A stretch of 64,000 nt of DNA from positions 1,746,001 through 1,810,000 of the forward strand of contig CP058931.1 of NCBI GenBank assembly GCA_024760505.1, given 5' to 3'. The notes beneath the pieces were generated by a model. The model made no database searches. It was not told the DNA's origin and saw only the letters and a list, made by a program, of their open reading frames with translations. Positions 62,076 to 64,000 of the stretch are shown here, one piece after another. Position 1 is the stretch's first letter. Every line of letters begins with the position of its first letter. Made by a program: the position numbers and the translations under genes. Origin of the DNA: Nitrospira sp. GTDB taxonomy: Bacteria; Nitrospirota; Nitrospiria; Nitrospirales; UBA8639.

Positions 62076-62230
62076 ACCATATTTCTCTGATGAGGCTCGG
62101 TCATTCATATGCTGAGGAAACGGCAATATTTTTGCAATATTCGACAGCTCCCTGTGTAATTTTTAGGAGATACAAGACGATCCATACCGGTGCCAATGGA
62201 GCATTGTGCATGAGCCGGGAGTCACGTTGC

Positions 62231-63367
62231 TTATGAGACCTGGTGTTTTGTCAGAACCAGATTGTCCCGGTGAATGACTTCCTCATACTCCAATGAGCCC
62301 AGGAGTTGTCTAATGTCTGACGTTTTTTTCCCCTTGATCCGGTGGAGGGTTTCGGCAGAATAATTCGTGAGTCCCTGCGCGAACGGCATTCCCTCACGGG
62401 TGGCGCAGGTGATGGGGTCTCCTGTCAGAAAGATGCCTGTGATGTCCAGAATGCCTGAGGGTAATAAGCTTTTTCCTCGAAGGGTGAGGGCGTCCACCGC
62501 TCCTTCGTCTAACCGGAGCTCCCCTTTTGGGCGAAGCGTGTAGGCAATCCACTGTTTTCGACTGGTCAGCGGTGATTGGTCTGACACAAAAAACGTTCCC
62601 CCGGGCTTTCCGTTCAGGACATCTTCCAACGCATGGGGAGTTTCTCCATTTAATAAAAGGGTCGGGACTCCAAAGCGTCCTGCCTGTTTGGCGGCTTTGA
62701 TCTTGGTGACCATGCCTCCACGGCTGGCTTGTGTTCGGGAGGTTCCGGCGAGGTCTTCAATGTCCTTGGTGACGTTGGCAACCAGGGGAATTAATTCTGC
62801 CGAAGGATTGAGGTGAGGATCCTGGCTATAGAGCCCATCGACATCTGATAAAATCACCAACAGATCTGCGTCAACCAAGTGGGCCACTTCCCCAGCGAGG
62901 GTATCGTTGTCACCAAATCTGATTTCCTCGATAGCCACGGTATCATTTTCATTAATAATTGGAATGACCCTCAGTTGAATAAGGGCATTTAAGGTATGGC
63001 GGGCATTCAGGAATCGTCGACGGTCGGATAAATCCTGGTGAGTTAAGAGGACCTGGGCAATCTTGTTTTTCGTTTCTTCAAACGCCATCTCATAAGCTCG
63101 CATGAGCCGGCTTTGTCCGACGGCAGCGGCGGCTTGCTGAAGCGGTAATTCAGTGGGATAGGAAAGAATGGCGAGGTGTGAGATGCCCGCAACGATGGCT
63201 CCCGAGGAAACCACGACAATTTGTCGACCCTGAGCCTGCAGGGTGCCCAATTCCTGGGCTAAACGGTTGATGCGGTCGAGTCGTAGACCGCCTTGCGAGG
63301 AAGCTACCAGGCTGCTTCCCACTTTGACGACAATCCTCTTGCACGCTGCTAGCACTTGCTCGCGCAT
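62231..63367 (-). CDS. proB: Glutamate 5-kinase
   Basis: 378 residues from the ATG at 63367; a longer frame to 63475 lies in obgE. The amino-acid-kinase domain has KRIVVKVGSSLVAS, VVVSSGAIVAG, IPIINENDTVAIEEI and RGGMVTKIKAAKQA; a C-terminal PUA domain follows (RPKGELRLDEGAVDAL). It starts proline synthesis. It overlaps obgE by 19 bases, suggesting coupled translation. proA is not in the window. Confidence 0.95.
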   Translation of the reverse strand: MREQVLAACKRIVVKVGSSLVASSQGGLRLDRINRLAQELGTLQAQGRQIVVVSSGAIVAGISHLAILSYPTELPLQQAAAAVGQSRLMRAYEMAFEETKNKIAQVLLTHQDLSDRRRFLNARHTLNALIQLRVIPIINENDTVAIEEIRFGDNDTLAGEVAHLVDADLLVILSDVDGLYSQDPHLNPSAELIPLVANVTKDIEDLAGTSRTQASRGGMVTKIKAAKQAGRFGVPTLLLNGETPHALEDVLNGKPGGTFFVSDQSPLTSRKQWIAYTLRPKGELRLDEGAVDALTLRGKSLLPSGILDITGIFLTGDPITCATREGMPFAQGLTNYSAETLHRIKGKKTSDIRQLLGSLEYEEVIHRDNLVLTKHQVS

Positions 63368-64000
63368 GAGGTCTTTGCTTCCAGAACGGCTTTCCCTAAG
63401 TAGGTCACGAGTGATGGAAGGCCTTCCCTGGTAACAGCCGAAATGGGAAAGAATGGATAGTGGTGTGCGCGGCAATACTCCCGAAGGGCTTCCAAGTGCT
63501 GGCCGTTTCCCTGAGAATCAATTTTTGTAGCCACGATGGCAAATGGCCGTTCAAGGAGTTCGGGGTCAAAGGCTTTGAGTTCCCTTTGTAAGGTTTCAAC
63601 GATCTCGACGGGATCTTCTGAAATCCATTCGGTGATATCGACCAGATATAACAAAAAAGCGGTTCGCTGGATATGTCGCAGGAATTTAATTCCTAACCCT
63701 TTCCCCTCATGAGCGCCTTCGATCAATCCTGGAATGTCGGCTACGACAAACGACGAATGTTCCATCCATTCCACTACTCCCAAATGAGGCCGCAGTGTGG
63801 TGAAGGGATAACTCGCAATTTCCGGGTGTGCAGAAGAAATCGCTGAAATCAAAGTGGATTTGCCGGCGTTAGGAAAGCCCACCAAGCCGACATCGGCTAA
63901 CAGTTTCAATTCCAGATTCACCCATCGCTCTTCGCCGGGAGTCCCTGGCTCGAATTGACGCGGTGCTCGATTCGTTGACGTCGCAAAACGTGCGTTGCCT
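63349..64000 (-). CDS. obgE: Obg/CgtA GTPase, 5' end beyond the window
   Basis: The frame is open to the edge and gives 217 residues. The last part of the Obg fold (GNARFATSTNRAPRQFEPG) leads to the GTPase domain: G1 GFPNAGKST, G3 DIPGLIEGAHEGKGLG and G4-like ATKID, then ISAVTREGL (G5). It lacks the optional C-terminal Obg domain. Obg is an essential ribosome-assembly and stress GTPase. It is the first gene of the obgE-proB pair. Confidence 0.95.
   Translation of the reverse strand, partial: GNARFATSTNRAPRQFEPGTPGEERWVNLELKLLADVGLVGFPNAGKSTLISAISSAHPEIASYPFTTLRPHLGVVEWMEHSSFVVADIPGLIEGAHEGKGLGIKFLRHIQRTAFLLYLVDITEWISEDPVEIVETLQRELKAFDPELLERPFAIVATKIDSQGNGQHLEALREYCRAHHYPFFPISAVTREGLPSLVTYLGKAVLEAKTSCASKC

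Noticed and set aside
61805..62104. 99-codon minus ORF
   Set aside because: It lies wholly in the dispersed repeat and reflects repeat composition.

Overview
The window is a chromosomal segment of a free-living Gram-negative bacterium with a mid-range GC content. My best guess is the phylum Nitrospirota, Nitrospira-like. The reasons are the gene mix (alginate-export-type porin, rho-rpmE-prfA-prmC-murA-his block, B12-dependent ribonucleotide reductase, class 1A PyrD, many small lipoproteins and signalling proteins) and two copies of a hairpin-like intergenic repeat of a kind I associate with Nitrospira genomes. This is an inference from protein and repeat character, since no rRNA is present. 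Nearly all recognisable genes are chromosomal housekeeping or ordinary envelope and signalling genes. I see no prophage, integron, CRISPR array or intact insertion sequence.

Layout. 1-7 kb: the end of a TatA/B gene, a broken-looking Cys-rich ORF, a beta-barrel porin, a DUF3047 protein and three lipoproteins. 7-11.6 kb: YajQ, CstA and a PGPGW membrane protein in one leftward run, then EVE, YciI and DUF2203 proteins. 12-25.7 kb: rho, rpmE, prfA, prmC and murA run into a compact histidine operon (hisG-D-B-H-lipoprotein-A-F-IE) followed by a HIT hydrolase and dnaG. Many of these genes overlap by a few bases, so translation is probably coupled. 25.8-27.5 kb: a CAT-anticodon tRNA, a coiled-coil zinc-ribbon protein, RNase P RNA and tRNA-Glu. 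27.9-31.3 kb: an FGE-like protein, a cupin, a degenerate J-domain protein and a frameshifted pseudogene.

31.4-35.7 kb holds nrdJ with a long leader. Its upstream region has two NrdR-type boxes 32 bp apart lying on a sigma70-like promoter, and two DnaA-like boxes farther upstream. 35.7-40.4 kb: a KtrB/TrkH potassium channel and the tRNA methylthiotransferase pair mtaB-miaB. 40.8-53.7 kb is looser: HDOD, 2H phosphoesterase, HIRAN-membrane, FG-GAP repeat, receiver, two STAS and a PilZ protein, HEAT-repeat, RusA, MraZ and FmdB genes, tRNA-Arg, a dispersed repeat, a 34-residue membrane protein and a small gene broken at a run of nine A. 54-64 kb: comF, an ABC ATPase and its probable permease separated by pyrD and a LuxR-type regulator, bioB, then nadD-rsfS, a second repeat copy, proB and the truncated obgE.

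I did not find a convincing novel multi-gene system. The most informative signals are the NrdR/DnaA-like control region of nrdJ, a lipoprotein gene embedded in the his operon, the J-domain protein with HED in place of HPD, and several small or broken genes that ordinary ORF calling misses.
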